Shown: positions 1-8,094, counted from the first letter of the stretch. The stretch: DNA of 64,000 nucleotides from Prescottella subtropica (GCF_005434945.1 NZ_SKCH01000008.1:62001-126000), one strand, 5' to 3'. The notes: generated by a model from the sequence alone, not told the origin. Made by a program: numbers and translations.

Positions 1-774
1 TGCGGCGCGGGCGGTGATCCGGACGCCTTCTGGTCGTGTGTCGACGTCGTCGCCGAGACCGGGTCCACCAACGCCGATCTGCTCGCCCGGCCGAAGACTC
101 CGGACTACCCGCGCAGCGTCCTGATCGCCGAATACCAGACGAACGGGCGCGGCCGGCACGCGCGACCGTGGGTGAGTCCGCCGCGTGCCCTGCTCACGGT
201 GTCCGCGGTGCTGGACCTGCCGGGCCTGGATCTGTCGGACATCGGTTGGCTACCGCTGCTGGTGGGGGTCGCCGTCGTCGACACGCTGCGCGACGTCGCG
301 GGTGTGGATGCGGAACTCAAGTGGCCCAACGATGTTCACATCGACGGACGCAAGCTCGCCGGGATCCTCGTGGAGGTGGCGGCGACGACCCCGGTCCCGA
401 CCGTCGTCGTCGGTGTCGGGTTGAACGTGACCCTGACGGAGGACGAACGCCCGGTCCCGACGGCGACGTCGCTGCTGCTCGAGGGCGCCGAGGTGACGGA
501 CCGGTCGGTGCTGGCGCGGGCGCTGCTGCGGGCGCTCGCCGCACGGTGGCGGGAATGGCAGTCCGCAGGCTGGAAGGTCGACGGTCTCGCGTCGGACTAC
601 CGGGAGCGGTGCGGCACACTCGGCCGGAAGGTGCGCGCGGAGCTGCCGGGCGATCGGGAACTGGTGGGGATCGCGACCGACATCGATCACGAAGGGCGCG
701 TGGTCATCACACCGACGGGTGAGTCACCGGTCGCGGTGTCGGCCGGTGACATCACCCATCTGCGTGCCGTGTAG
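1..774 (+). CDS. birA: Biotin--[acetyl-CoA-carboxylase] ligase, 5' end outside window
   Basis: The reading frame is open from the first base, so the true start lies upstream; 257 residues are visible. BirA activates biotin with ATP and transfers it to the biotin-carrier lysine of acyl-CoA carboxylases in the cytoplasm. The fragment shows the class signature in order: ETGSTNADLLA near residue 19, the biotin/AMP-binding loop GRGRHARPW at about residues 49-57, and KWPND followed by GRKLAG near 107-121, where the lysine contacts biotin. A small C-terminal domain ends at THLRAV. No N-terminal DNA-binding helix-turn-helix is visible, but it would lie mostly outside the window. In M. tuberculosis birA sits close to purK/purE and a PH-domain membrane protein, as here. 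An internal GTG at 172 would remove the biotin loop and is not the start. Confidence 0.95.
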   Translation, partial: CGAGGDPDAFWSCVDVVAETGSTNADLLARPKTPDYPRSVLIAEYQTNGRGRHARPWVSPPRALLTVSAVLDLPGLDLSDIGWLPLLVGVAVVDTLRDVAGVDAELKWPNDVHIDGRKLAGILVEVAATTPVPTVVVGVGLNVTLTEDERPVPTATSLLLEGAEVTDRSVLARALLRALAARWREWQSAGWKVDGLASDYRERCGTLGRKVRAELPGDRELVGIATDIDHEGRVVITPTGESPVAVSAGDITHLRAV

Positions 775-788
775 CGGTATCGAAATAC

Positions 789-1208
789 CTACGCGCGCTC
801 GGAATCCCAGGTGGACACCGCCCAGATCACGACGATGTCGAGCGCGATGATCAGGATCGACCACAGCGGGTACCAGGGGATCCACAGGAAGTTCGCGATG
901 ATCGACAGTGCCGCGATCACGATGGCGCACACCCGCGCCCACGTCGCCCCGGTGAGCAGGCCGAGGCCGATGAGGATGCCGAGGATGCCGACGATCAGGT
1001 GGATCCAGCCCCACGTGCCGAGGTCGAACTGGTAGACGTACTGCGGTCCGACGACGAACACGTCGTCGTTCGCGATCGCGGAGATGCCCTGGAAGATCTG
1101 CAGGATTCCCACGGTCATGAGGAGAATCGCGGCGGCGATCGACGCACCCGCCGCGAAACCCTGCTTGGTGCCGCCGGAACTGTGCGTGGGTGGTGTGCTG
1201 GTCGTCAT
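789..1208 (-). CDS. DUF7144-type four-helix membrane protein
   Basis: A 139-residue protein of unknown function. After a short polar N-terminus it has four hydrophobic stretches: about residues 20-45 (SIAAAILLMTVGILQIFQGI), 64-85, 88-105 and 108-130, with a short acidic tail (STWDSERA). The motif GILQIFQGISAI and the phrase GWIHLIVGILGILIGLGLL resemble the small actinobacterial DUF7144 membrane family. The ATG at 1208 has a purine-rich stretch (AAAGGATCCGCG) just upstream. It converges with birA and diverges from the HdeD-like gene. The family call rests on motif memory; no biochemical role is known to me. Confidence 0.75.
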   Translation of the reverse strand: MTTSTPPTHSSGGTKQGFAAGASIAAAILLMTVGILQIFQGISAIANDDVFVVGPQYVYQFDLGTWGWIHLIVGILGILIGLGLLTGATWARVCAIVIAALSIIANFLWIPWYPLWSILIIALDIVVIWAVSTWDSERA

Positions 1209-1401
1209 CGCGGATCCTTTCGGTCGATCCTGGCCGTCACGGTGGCACGGTGGCGCCTTCCGAGGTCAGTGTTCGCCGTGATGTCATCCGTGACTTCATC
1301 CGCGACGGGTGAAACGCCGCAAGCGTTTTCATCCGTCGGTGGAGTCGTCCGACTGTTACGGTTTCGCTGATTCGACACAGTGTGCGACGAGGGGAGCCGT
1401 G

Positions 1402-2001
1402 ATGAATGCGCAACACGAAGCGCCGATCCAGGCCGGTGGCGTCTGGGTGGCCGACGCCGACGGAGATCTCGAGGCCGCGGGCCGATTCCTGACGGGCCTG
1501 ACCGTCGTGTTCGGTCTGCTCACCCTCGGACTCGGCATCGCGATGCTGGTATGGCCGAATGCGACACTGCTCGTCGCCGCCGTGATCATCGCGATCCAGG
1601 TGTTCGCGTTCGGTATCGTCCAGATCGTCCGGTCGTTCGCGGAGGTCAACGCGCCCACCGCATCCCGCACCCTCACCGGACTGTCCGGTGCGCTGGCGGT
1701 CCTGCTGGGCTTCCTGGTCCTGCGCAGCCCGCTGCAGACCCTCATCGTCATCACGCTCGTGATCGGCGCCTGGTGGGTGTTCCGCGGTGTGCTCGACATC
1801 GTCGCGGGTGCCACCGAGGTGCCGGGTAACCGGGCCGTGAGCATCGTGCTCGGTGTGATCAGCGTCGTCGCCGGCGCGATCGTGCTGCTGCAGCCGACCA
1901 TGTCGCTCGGCGTGTTCGTCGTCGTGGTCGCCGTCTGGATGATCCTCTACGGCGTCATCGTCGTCGCCGCACCGTTCGTCGCGCGTCGCGCACTGTCCTG
2001 A
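1402..2001 (+). CDS. HdeD-like (DUF308) membrane protein
   Basis: A 199-residue membrane protein with six predicted helices arranged as three hydrophobic hairpins, each about 20 residues, beginning at FLTGLTVVFGLLTLGLGIAM. Repeated DUF308 units, with motifs such as LVIGAWWVFRGVLDIVAGA and VVVVAVWMILYGVIVV, match the HdeD acid-resistance family, whose E. coli member is linked to acid tolerance; that role is not shown here. The ATG at 1402 is preferred over an upstream in-frame ATG at 1309 because GAGGGGAGCC lies just before it and the extra residues are low-quality. It is convergent with the sortase gene, whose stop is 13 nt away. Confidence 0.8.
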   Translation: MNAQHEAPIQAGGVWVADADGDLEAAGRFLTGLTVVFGLLTLGLGIAMLVWPNATLLVAAVIIAIQVFAFGIVQIVRSFAEVNAPTASRTLTGLSGALAVLLGFLVLRSPLQTLIVITLVIGAWWVFRGVLDIVAGATEVPGNRAVSIVLGVISVVAGAIVLLQPTMSLGVFVVVVAVWMILYGVIVVAAPFVARRALS

Positions 2002-2014
2002 CCGGTTTCGGTCG

Positions 2015-2665
2015 TCACTCCACCAGGTCGGCGTAGAGGTAGATGTTGTCCTCGTAGTCGCCGACACCGTTGTCGTACGTCAACTCGCCGCCGCATGTGA
2101 CGACGGCCAGACGTCGCGGACCGGTGGGGCCGTCGAGGACGCTTTCCTCGACACCGTCGGCCTTGGCCCGCTCGACCACCCGGCTCACCCGCCACGCTGT
2201 GGGTGAGCCGGTGTCGTCGGAGGTGTAGATGAAGTCGCCGGGCTGCATGAGCGCCAGATTGAACAGGGCGCCGTTGCCCTGGCCGATCATGTTGACGTGC
2301 CCGGCCAGCAGGGTGGTGCCCTCGCCGGCGTCGAGGGTGGCACCGTCGAGCCAGATGCCGACGGTCGACACGTCGTTCGGTGGGGTGAGGACACCGCCGG
2401 GGACGGTCGACACCCCGATCGGGGCGGTCACCCCGACCCGGCCCAGCACCAGCGAACGCGGGGCCAGTTCTCCGATGTCGGGGAGCGGCGCGGTCGGCGT
2501 CGCCGCATCGGACACACTCGGCGGGTTCGGATCGACCGTGTTCTGCGGCTGCGGTTCACGCAGCAACAGCATGCCGCCGGCCGCGAGGACGACGAGCGCG
2601 ACCAGTCCGATCGTCAACGTCCAGAACAGGTTCGGCCGACGCCGGTGCTTGCCACGTGTGCCCAT
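2015..2665 (-). CDS. Class F-type sortase, lacks C-terminal arginine
   Basis: A 216-residue membrane-anchored transpeptidase that would link surface proteins to the cell wall. One N-terminal membrane helix (about residues 13-36) follows a basic start (GTRGKHRRR), then a Pro/Thr linker and a sortase fold from about residue 65. Catalytic His123 lies in LLAGHVN and Cys191 in VVTCGG, both typical of class F/E enzymes. The 25 residues after Cys191 (through YEDNIYLYADLVE) contain no arginine, although sortases normally use an Arg on the strand after the Cys. The gene lies downstream of two TED surface-protein genes on the same strand, its likely substrates. The ATG at 2665 gives the correct signal-anchor. 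Activity is uncertain because of the missing Arg. Confidence 0.85.
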   Translation of the reverse strand: MGTRGKHRRRPNLFWTLTIGLVALVVLAAGGMLLLREPQPQNTVDPNPPSVSDAATPTAPLPDIGELAPRSLVLGRVGVTAPIGVSTVPGGVLTPPNDVSTVGIWLDGATLDAGEGTTLLAGHVNMIGQGNGALFNLALMQPGDFIYTSDDTGSPTAWRVSRVVERAKADGVEESVLDGPTGPRRLAVVTCGGELTYDNGVGDYEDNIYLYADLVE

Positions 2666-2690
2666 GTCGTTTCCCTCGAGTGCGCCTAGC

Positions 2691-2733
2691 GCAATGCCCG
2701 GCCCGGTGATGGATACACCGGGCCGGGCATTGC
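2691..2733 (-). terminator. Strong hairpin after first TED gene
   Basis: A perfect inverted repeat with an 18-bp stem (gcaatgcccggcccggtg pairing with its complement) and a 7-nt loop lies 21 nt past the stop of the TED gene ending at 2755, before the sortase start. There is no T-run, so it would be an I-shaped actinobacterial terminator. The core cggcccggtg is shared with the hairpin after the second TED gene. Confidence 0.75.
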
Positions 2734-2754
2734 ACTGAAGGTGTTCAGATCAGA

Positions 2755-4419
2755 TTAGCCACGCATACGTCGCACGGCCACGATCGCGCCGACACCGCCG
2801 AGGGCGAGGAGAGCGATCGCCAGGCCGGCACCGGTCTTGGCTGCGGTGCTCATCTCGGCGCCGCCGCCGTCGATGGCGTGCGGACGCTCACCCTGCGGGC
2901 CCTGGTTGCCCGACTGGTCGCCGCCGTTGCCCTGACCGTTGTTCTGGCCGCCGTTGTCCGGGGCCGGCTGCGACGGAGTCGACGGGGTCGTCGGCTTCTC
3001 CGGCTGGCCGGGCTGCTCGGGCGTGCCCGGCTGGCTCGGGCCCTCGGGATCGGTCGACCCGAGCGAACCGCCGAGGCTGCCCTGATCGCCGCCGAGCGAA
3101 CCGTTCAGATCACTGCTGCCCAGGTCGGCGCTGCCGAGATCACCGAGCGAACCGGCGCCGAGGCTACCGAGACCCAGCGAACCGAGCGCCAGGCTGCCGA
3201 GGCTGCCCAGACCCAGCGAACCGGTGTCCTCCGAGCCGACGATGCCCGAACCGGTGCCGTCCTCGTCGACGAAGGTGACGGCGGCCGCGGAAGTCAGCTG
3301 CTTCTTCTTGTCGAACGTCGCGAAGACCTGGCAGTCGAGATATCCCTCGGTCTCGTAGTCGTGCAGGGTGTCGGCATCCGACTGATTCCAGCTGATGCTC
3401 TTGTCGCCCGACGGAGCGCCCGCGACGGACAGGTCGACGGTGCCTTCCTGCTCGGACGTCACGCACAGGACCACGGTGGCGGTGTCGCCGGCGGTCTTCG
3501 CGATGGTGAGGGTGTCACCGTCGATGACAGCGTCGCCTTCGCAGACCTCGACGGTCGCGCCGGCGGGCACGGTGAGCGCCAGCGGCTGGTCGACCAGGTT
3601 GGTCGTCAGCGTGAACTTCGCGGTCTCGCCGACGGGGAGCTCGTCGCCGGGGGTCGGCTCGGTGCGGACCAGATCGAGGACGGACTCGGCGGCGGGCGCG
3701 AGTGCGAGGATCTCGTCCTTCTTGGCCGTGCTCAGATAGGTGTCACAGTTGACTGCATCCTCGGGCGAGCCGTAGTTACGGCCGTCGGTTACACACCAGA
3801 CGGCCATCTGCAGCGCCTGTCGGTTGGGCTGCGACGAGTTGTCGGTCCGCGTGGACCGGCCGCCGTAGGTGGGGTAGTTCGCGTCCCAGTCGATGCCGTG
3901 CTGCAGCAGGTAGCTGACGATCTTCACCTGGTCGTCGGTGAGCCGCTTGTTCGTTTCCTGCGGGAGCATCGGCCCAGCCGGGGTCCCGGTGGTGCTGTTC
4001 AGCACGTTGCCGTCACCGTCGAGATTGGAGCATGTGCTCCGAATCGCGTCGGTGCAGTACATCCACTCGGCGACCGGTTGGCCGTCGACCTGGCGGACAC
4101 CGCAGACGGGCGGCTCCACCGTGTAGGCCGTTTCCGGCCAGTTGCCGTACATCGGCACCACGTTGCCGGCGTTGTAGCTCTCGAGACGAGACCCGGTGAG
4201 GGTCAGCTGCTGATCGGTGGGGTTCCAATCAGTGGCCTCACACGTCGGCGCGGTGAAACTCGCGGCGGTGGTGATCCCCGGGATCTCGATCTTCGGGAGG
4301 GCGGGGGCCGCGGGATCTGCGGCGGCCACACCCACGCTGGCGCCACCGACGAGTGCCAGTGCGCCGAGTGCGGCGATCCCTCCCCTCACACCACGCGACA
4401 TCAGACTTCTCGCACGCAT
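2755..4419 (-). CDS. Secreted thioester-domain (TED) surface protein 1
   Basis: A 554-residue exported protein. A Sec signal (basic start, hydrophobic residues 14-33, cleavage near AAA-DP) is followed by a thioester domain at about 55-245. Its two hallmark sites are visible: Cys122 in MYCTD and Gln204 in LQMAVW, which in known TED adhesins form an internal thioester that bonds covalently to host or other surface ligands. A beta-rich domain follows (about 250-385), then a Gly-Ser-Leu stalk (400-455), a Pro/Asn/Gln-rich wall-spanning region, the sorting-like AAKTG (526-530), a hydrophobic helix and the tail RRMRG. The ATG at 4419 has GGGAG six bases upstream; an upstream frame extension to 4518 lacks a signal. 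The ligand is unknown. Neighbours: sortase downstream, paralogue upstream. Confidence 0.85.
   Translation of the reverse strand: MRARSLMSRGVRGGIAALGALALVGGASVGVAAADPAAPALPKIEIPGITTAASFTAPTCEATDWNPTDQQLTLTGSRLESYNAGNVVPMYGNWPETAYTVEPPVCGVRQVDGQPVAEWMYCTDAIRSTCSNLDGDGNVLNSTTGTPAGPMLPQETNKRLTDDQVKIVSYLLQHGIDWDANYPTYGGRSTRTDNSSQPNRQALQMAVWCVTDGRNYGSPEDAVNCDTYLSTAKKDEILALAPAAESVLDLVRTEPTPGDELPVGETAKFTLTTNLVDQPLALTVPAGATVEVCEGDAVIDGDTLTIAKTAGDTATVVLCVTSEQEGTVDLSVAGAPSGDKSISWNQSDADTLHDYETEGYLDCQVFATFDKKKQLTSAAAVTFVDEDGTGSGIVGSEDTGSLGLGSLGSLALGSLGLGSLGAGSLGDLGSADLGSSDLNGSLGGDQGSLGGSLGSTDPEGPSQPGTPEQPGQPEKPTTPSTPSQPAPDNGGQNNGQGNGGDQSGNQGPQGERPHAIDGGGAEMSTAAKTGAGLAIALLALGGVGAIVAVRRMRG
3055..3222 (-). 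repeat. Gly-Ser-Leu low-complexity stalk of TED protein 1
   Basis: Encodes residues 400-455, made largely of GSLG units (GSLGLGSLGSLALGSLGLG and variants) ending before the Pro-rich region. The units are in multiples of three bases, so expansion or contraction would keep the frame. Confidence 0.8.
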
Positions 4420-4456
4420 AAACACTCCCAATGACTCTTGACGACGTTGTCCCGAG

Positions 4457-4479
4457 GCCCCGACCCCTGCAGTCGGGGC
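4457..4479 (-). promoter_or_regulatory. Leader hairpin upstream of TED gene 1
   Basis: An 8-bp perfect inverted repeat (gccccgac with gtcggggc, 7-nt loop) lies 38-60 nt upstream of the ATG of TED gene 1, probably within its leader. Function unknown; it may affect mRNA stability or transcription. The rest of the 299-nt gap up to the next gene shows no ORF that I would support. Confidence 0.35.
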
Positions 4480-4667
4480 AAAGACTAGGTCAAACGCCCC
4501 GATGTAACAGAATTGCAACAGGGCATCGAAAACGCCTGATCGGGTCGGTCGGCTGTTCGTTCGAATCGTTGATCTGGGGGTTTACCGGAGAACGGGAAGC
4601 TGTTCCGGACCGTTACAGGTATCGGCTGTGACAAAGTCGACATCCCGCGCAGTGTGCGGGCAGCGAA

Positions 4668-4703
4668 AAGCCCGGCCCGGTGAGAGTGCACCGGGCCGGG
4701 CTT
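4668..4703 (-). terminator. Strong hairpin after second TED gene
   Basis: A perfect 15-bp stem (aagcccggcccggtg and its complement) with a 6-nt loop begins 15 nt past the stop of the TED gene ending at 4719. On the minus strand it reads into CTTTTCG, giving a short U stretch. Nearly the same stem follows TED gene 1, which suggests that gene and terminator were duplicated together. Confidence 0.75.
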
Positions 4704-4718
4704 GTCGTTCGGGTCAGG

Positions 4719-6569
4719 TCAGCCGCGCCGCAGGCGTCGCAGCGTCACGAGGGTTCCGACGCCACCGAGTGCGAGGAGCGCGATCGCGAGTCCGACGCCG
4801 GTCTTGGCTGCCGCGCTCATCTCGGCGGAACCGCCGTCGATGCCGTTCGGGCGTTCACCCTGTGGAGCGGGCTGAGGCTGTTGGCCCGGTCCCGGCTGCT
4901 GCGGGGTTTCCGGCGCGGGTCCGGGTGCGGGACCCGGCTCCTCGGGAACGATCGGGCCTTCCGGACCCACCGACCCGAGACTGCCGAGGGATCCCAGGCT
5001 GCCGAGGGAGCCGGCACCGGCGCTACCGGCGCCGAGACTGCCGAGTGATCCCAGGGAGCCGGCACCGGCGCTGCCGGCACCGAGGCTGCCCAGTGCGCCC
5101 AGGCTGCCGAGCGAGCCCGCGCCGGCACTGCCGGCGCCGAGACTGCCCAGTGCGCCGAGGGATCCGGCGTCGCCGCTGCCGGTCTCGAGCGAACCGGTAT
5201 CCAAGGACCCGCCGTCCAGCGAACCGCCGTCCAGCGAACCGCCGTCGAGGGAGCCGCCGAGGCTGCCCAGTGAACCGAGGCTGCCGAGGGAACCGGTGCC
5301 CTCCTCGACGAACGTGACCTCCGCTTCGTCGGACAGCGGCTTCTCGACGAGGGTCGCGAAGACCTGGCAGTCGAGGTACGCCTCGTCGGGGTACGGGTGC
5401 AGGTTGTCGGCGTTGGCCTGATCCCACTCGATGTTCTTGTCACCGTTCGGAACTCCCTCGACGGTGAGATCGACGGTGCCCACCTGGTCGTACGTGACGC
5501 ACAGGGTCACGGTGACGGTCTGCCCCGTGGTCCCGTTCACCGTGATCGTGTCGCCGGTGATGGTGGCATCGCCCTCGCACACCGTCACGGTCGCGCCCGC
5601 CGGGACCACGGTCAGATCGAGAGGCTTGTTCAGGATGTTGGTCTCGAGGGTGAACCGGGCCGTGCTGCCGACCGGCGTCTCGTCACCGGGACTCGGCTCG
5701 ATACGGGTCAGGTCGAGGACCGGGTCGACGCCGGGAACCTTGGCGAGGATCTCCTGCTGGATCTCCTCGCTCATGTACGTGTCGCAGGCCGGCTTGTTCT
5801 CGGGGTTCTCCGTGACGATCGCGTAGTCGGTGACACACCAGATTGCGATCTGGAGACCTTGCCGATTGGCCTGCGTGGTGTTGTCTGTGTGGGTGGCGGT
5901 GCCGCCGAACTCGGGTTCGTAGGTGACAGGCCAATCGACACCGTGTTGGAGCAGATAGCTGATGATCCGTTCCTGGTCGGCGGTGAGCCGTGGATTGTTC
6001 GGCTGCGGGAGCATCGGCCCGACCGGGTCCCCGGTATTGCCGTTGATCGGATTTCCGTCGGCATCGAGGTTGGCGCACGTGCTGCGGGCCGCGTCGGTGC
6101 AGTACATCCACTGGGTGACCGGTTGGCCGTCGACCATACGGACACCGCAGACCGGAGCTTCCTCGAAGTACGGGGTGGGGTGCATGTTGCCGTACAGCGG
6201 GACCACGTTGCCGGCCTCGTAGCTGGCCAGGCGTTCCCCCGTGAGGTTCAACTGCAGATCGGTCGGAGTCCATTCAGTCGCGTCACACGCCGGTGCGCGG
6301 AAGCTGTCCGCCGCCGCGGCGGCCGTGGCCGGATCCGCCGGGCCGTTCGACCCCAGGGATCCGCTCGATCCCAGGGAGCCGCCCAGGTCGAGCGATCCGA
6401 GGGAGCCGCTGGACCCCGACGACCCGTTCGATCCGAGTGACCCCGGGGGTCCTGTCGGTGCGGCCGCGGCCACACCTGCTCCCGCACCGGCCATCAATAT
6501 CAGCGCACCCACTGCGGCCATTCCGGCGCGGAGCCGGTGCGCTCGGCGTCTCGTCGATCCGACCTTCAC
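4719..6569 (-). CDS. Secreted thioester-domain (TED) surface protein 2
   Basis: A 616-residue paralogue of TED protein 1. It has a Sec signal (hydrophobic 17-36), then an extra Gly-Ser-rich segment (43-76) absent from its sister, a TED domain (about 88-280) with Cys157 in MYCTD and Gln240 in LQIAIW, a beta-rich domain (290-422), a long Gly-Ser-Leu/Ala stalk (426-533), a Pro-rich region, the shared block GERPNGIDGG, a sorting-like AAKTG (587-591), a hydrophobic helix and the tail RRLRRG. The GTG at 6569 is chosen because GAGGGG lies 7 nt upstream and the basic signal start follows; the open frame to 7163 runs antisense through the PH-domain gene. It probably acts as a covalent adhesin anchored to the envelope. 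The target is unknown. Confidence 0.85.
   Translation of the reverse strand: MKVGSTRRRAHRLRAGMAAVGALILMAGAGAGVAAAAPTGPPGSLGSNGSSGSSGSLGSLDLGGSLGSSGSLGSNGPADPATAAAAADSFRAPACDATEWTPTDLQLNLTGERLASYEAGNVVPLYGNMHPTPYFEEAPVCGVRMVDGQPVTQWMYCTDAARSTCANLDADGNPINGNTGDPVGPMLPQPNNPRLTADQERIISYLLQHGVDWPVTYEPEFGGTATHTDNTTQANRQGLQIAIWCVTDYAIVTENPENKPACDTYMSEEIQQEILAKVPGVDPVLDLTRIEPSPGDETPVGSTARFTLETNILNKPLDLTVVPAGATVTVCEGDATITGDTITVNGTTGQTVTVTLCVTYDQVGTVDLTVEGVPNGDKNIEWDQANADNLHPYPDEAYLDCQVFATLVEKPLSDEAEVTFVEEGTGSLGSLGSLGSLGGSLDGGSLDGGSLDGGSLDTGSLETGSGDAGSLGALGSLGAGSAGAGSLGSLGALGSLGAGSAGAGSLGSLGSLGAGSAGAGSLGSLGSLGSLGSVGPEGPIVPEEPGPAPGPAPETPQQPGPGQQPQPAPQGERPNGIDGGSAEMSAAAKTGVGLAIALLALGGVGTLVTLRRLRRG
4971..5294 (-). 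repeat. Long Gly-Ser-Leu-Ala stalk repeats of TED protein 2
   Basis: Encodes residues 426-533: GSLGSLGSLGSL, three tandem GGSLD units, then about three copies of an 18-residue unit built on GSLGALGSLGAGSAGAG. At DNA level the copies are near-identical (for example ctgccgagggagccggcacc variants). All steps are multiples of three bases, so copy-number change would alter stalk length without a frameshift. Confidence 0.85.
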
Positions 6570-6780
6570 TCGATCACCCCTCGTGCTGAACGACGTTCCC
6601 ACCACCGAGCACGAGGCAGTGCCCAAAACACACGATCGCCGCAGCGCTACCTCATGGGACGTCTCGGACATGTATCGGCTGCGCGAACTATAGCGCGAGA
6701 CCGACTGCGCCACAGAACAATACGAATTGAGTGATTCGTCCGGGTATTCAGGTGTCCGTCGGGCCTGCCACACTCGTGTC

Positions 6781-7362
6781 ATGGGATACCCGCAGGATGC
6801 GCTCGCCGAGGACGAGGAACTGGTGCTGCACCGGCATCCGCACTGGAAGATGCTCGTCGTCCCGTCGGCGATCTTCGTACTGGCAACGGCGATAGCCGGA
6901 TTCGCGCTCGGGGTCGCACAGTCCCGGCTGGCCGGCGGCGCCGTCGTGACCGTATCGATCCTGGTCGGCGTCGCGTGGCTGGCGCTCGTCGGCTGGAAGG
7001 TCCTCGTCCCGGCGCTGCAGTGGAAGTCGACGCACTTCCTCGTCACCGACCGCCGCGTCATGATCCGGCACGGCGTCCTCACCCACACCGGTATCGACAT
7101 CCCGATGAACCGGATCAGCAACGTCCAGTTCCGGCACGGCCTCGTCGACCGTCTGCTGCGCACCGGAACCCTGATGATCGTCGCATCGTCCGACGACCCC
7201 CTCGAGTTCCACGATATCCCCGACGTCCAGAAGGTGCATTCACTGCTCTACCACCAGGTGCTCGACGCGGGAGCACCCGACGACACCGCGCCCCGCCGGT
7301 CGGGCCACGAGTCCGGCCACGAGCCCGGTCGCGAACGTCACGATGATCGGAATCGTTGGTAA
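6781..7362 (+). CDS. PH-domain (bPH2, YdbS-like) membrane protein
   Basis: A 193-residue protein with two adjacent membrane helices (about 24-45 and 52-72), then a bacterial PH-like domain at roughly 75-155 with the family phrases STHFLVTDRRVMIRHGVLT and DIPMNRISNVQ, and a charged His/Arg/Gly-rich tail. The domain family is widespread; its role is not defined. The ATG at 6781 is preferred over an in-frame start at 6727 because the added residues do not resemble the family. It is divergent from TED gene 2 across about 210 nt and lies 39 nt before the response-regulator gene. A homologous gene sits near birA/purK in mycobacteria. Confidence 0.85.
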   Translation: MGYPQDALAEDEELVLHRHPHWKMLVVPSAIFVLATAIAGFALGVAQSRLAGGAVVTVSILVGVAWLALVGWKVLVPALQWKSTHFLVTDRRVMIRHGVLTHTGIDIPMNRISNVQFRHGLVDRLLRTGTLMIVASSDDPLEFHDIPDVQKVHSLLYHQVLDAGAPDDTAPRRSGHESGHEPGRERHDDRNRW

Positions 7363-7401
7363 TCGAACCGCTTCCGTCGCCGCGACCGTAGGCTGTCGGG
7401 C

Positions 7402-8082
7402 GTGACTGCCGTACTGCTTGCCGAAGACGACGAGGCCATCGCCGCACCCCTGTCGCGTGCGCTCGGCCGTGAGGGTTACACCGTCACCGTCGAACAGACC
7501 GGCCCCGCCGCGCTCGAGCAGGCACTCACCGGGGACTACGAACTCCTCATCCTCGATCTCGGGCTGCCCGGCATGGACGGACTCGAGGTGTGCCGTCAAC
7601 TCCGGGCAGGCGGACCCGACCTGGCCGTGCTCATGCTCACCGCCCGCACCGACGAGGTCGACTTCGTCGTCGGACTCGACGCCGGCGCCGACGACTACGT
7701 CGGCAAACCGTTCCGGCTCGCCGAACTGATGGCCCGGGTGCGAGCCCTGTTGCGCCGCAGCGGCGGCGGCGAGGACGTCGTCGTCGAGGTGCCCGGGATC
7801 CGGCTCGAACCCGCCGCGCGGCGGGTACTGGTCAACGGCTCCGAAGTCATGCTGGCCAACAAGGAATACGAACTGCTGCGGGTGCTGCTCGAACACGCCG
7901 GCCAGGTCGTGTCCCGAGAGACGATCCTGCGCGAGGTGTGGGGCGACGTCGAACTGCGCGGCTCGAAGACCCTCGACATGCACATGTCGTGGCTGCGCCG
8001 CAAGATCGGCGACGAGGGCGCCGCCGCGGACCGGCGCATCGCGACCGTCCGCGGCGTCGGGTTCCGGATCAACACCGACTAG
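7402..8082 (+). CDS. OmpR/PhoB-family response regulator
   Basis: A 226-residue DNA-binding response regulator. The receiver domain (about 1-115) has the acidic pocket EDD at 8-10, the phospho-acceptor Asp52 in ILDLGLPG and the conserved Lys in GKPF near 101. A winged-helix DNA-binding domain (about 130-222) ends in the usual RRKIG...TVRGVGFRI pattern. It starts with GTG at 7402 and is followed 12 nt later by its presumed sensor kinase at 8095, so the pair is likely co-transcribed. The signal and regulon cannot be told from the sequence. Confidence 0.93.
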   Translation: MTAVLLAEDDEAIAAPLSRALGREGYTVTVEQTGPAALEQALTGDYELLILDLGLPGMDGLEVCRQLRAGGPDLAVLMLTARTDEVDFVVGLDAGADDYVGKPFRLAELMARVRALLRRSGGGEDVVVEVPGIRLEPAARRVLVNGSEVMLANKEYELLRVLLEHAGQVVSRETILREVWGDVELRGSKTLDMHMSWLRRKIGDEGAAADRRIATVRGVGFRINTD

Positions 8083-8094
8083 GCCCGGACGCCC

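Noticed and set aside
2878-4434. Long plus-strand open frame of 518 codons
   Set aside because: It is antisense to TED protein 1, with Arg/Val-rich translation and no motif. High GC content leaves long antisense frames open.
4971-5294. Possible CRISPR array
   Set aside because: The repeats are short, coding, in phase with the reading frame and have no unique spacers or cas genes.
6570-7163. N-terminal extension of TED protein 2
   Set aside because: It runs antisense through the PH-domain gene and lacks a signal peptide. The GTG at 6569 has a good ribosome-binding site and a Sec signal.
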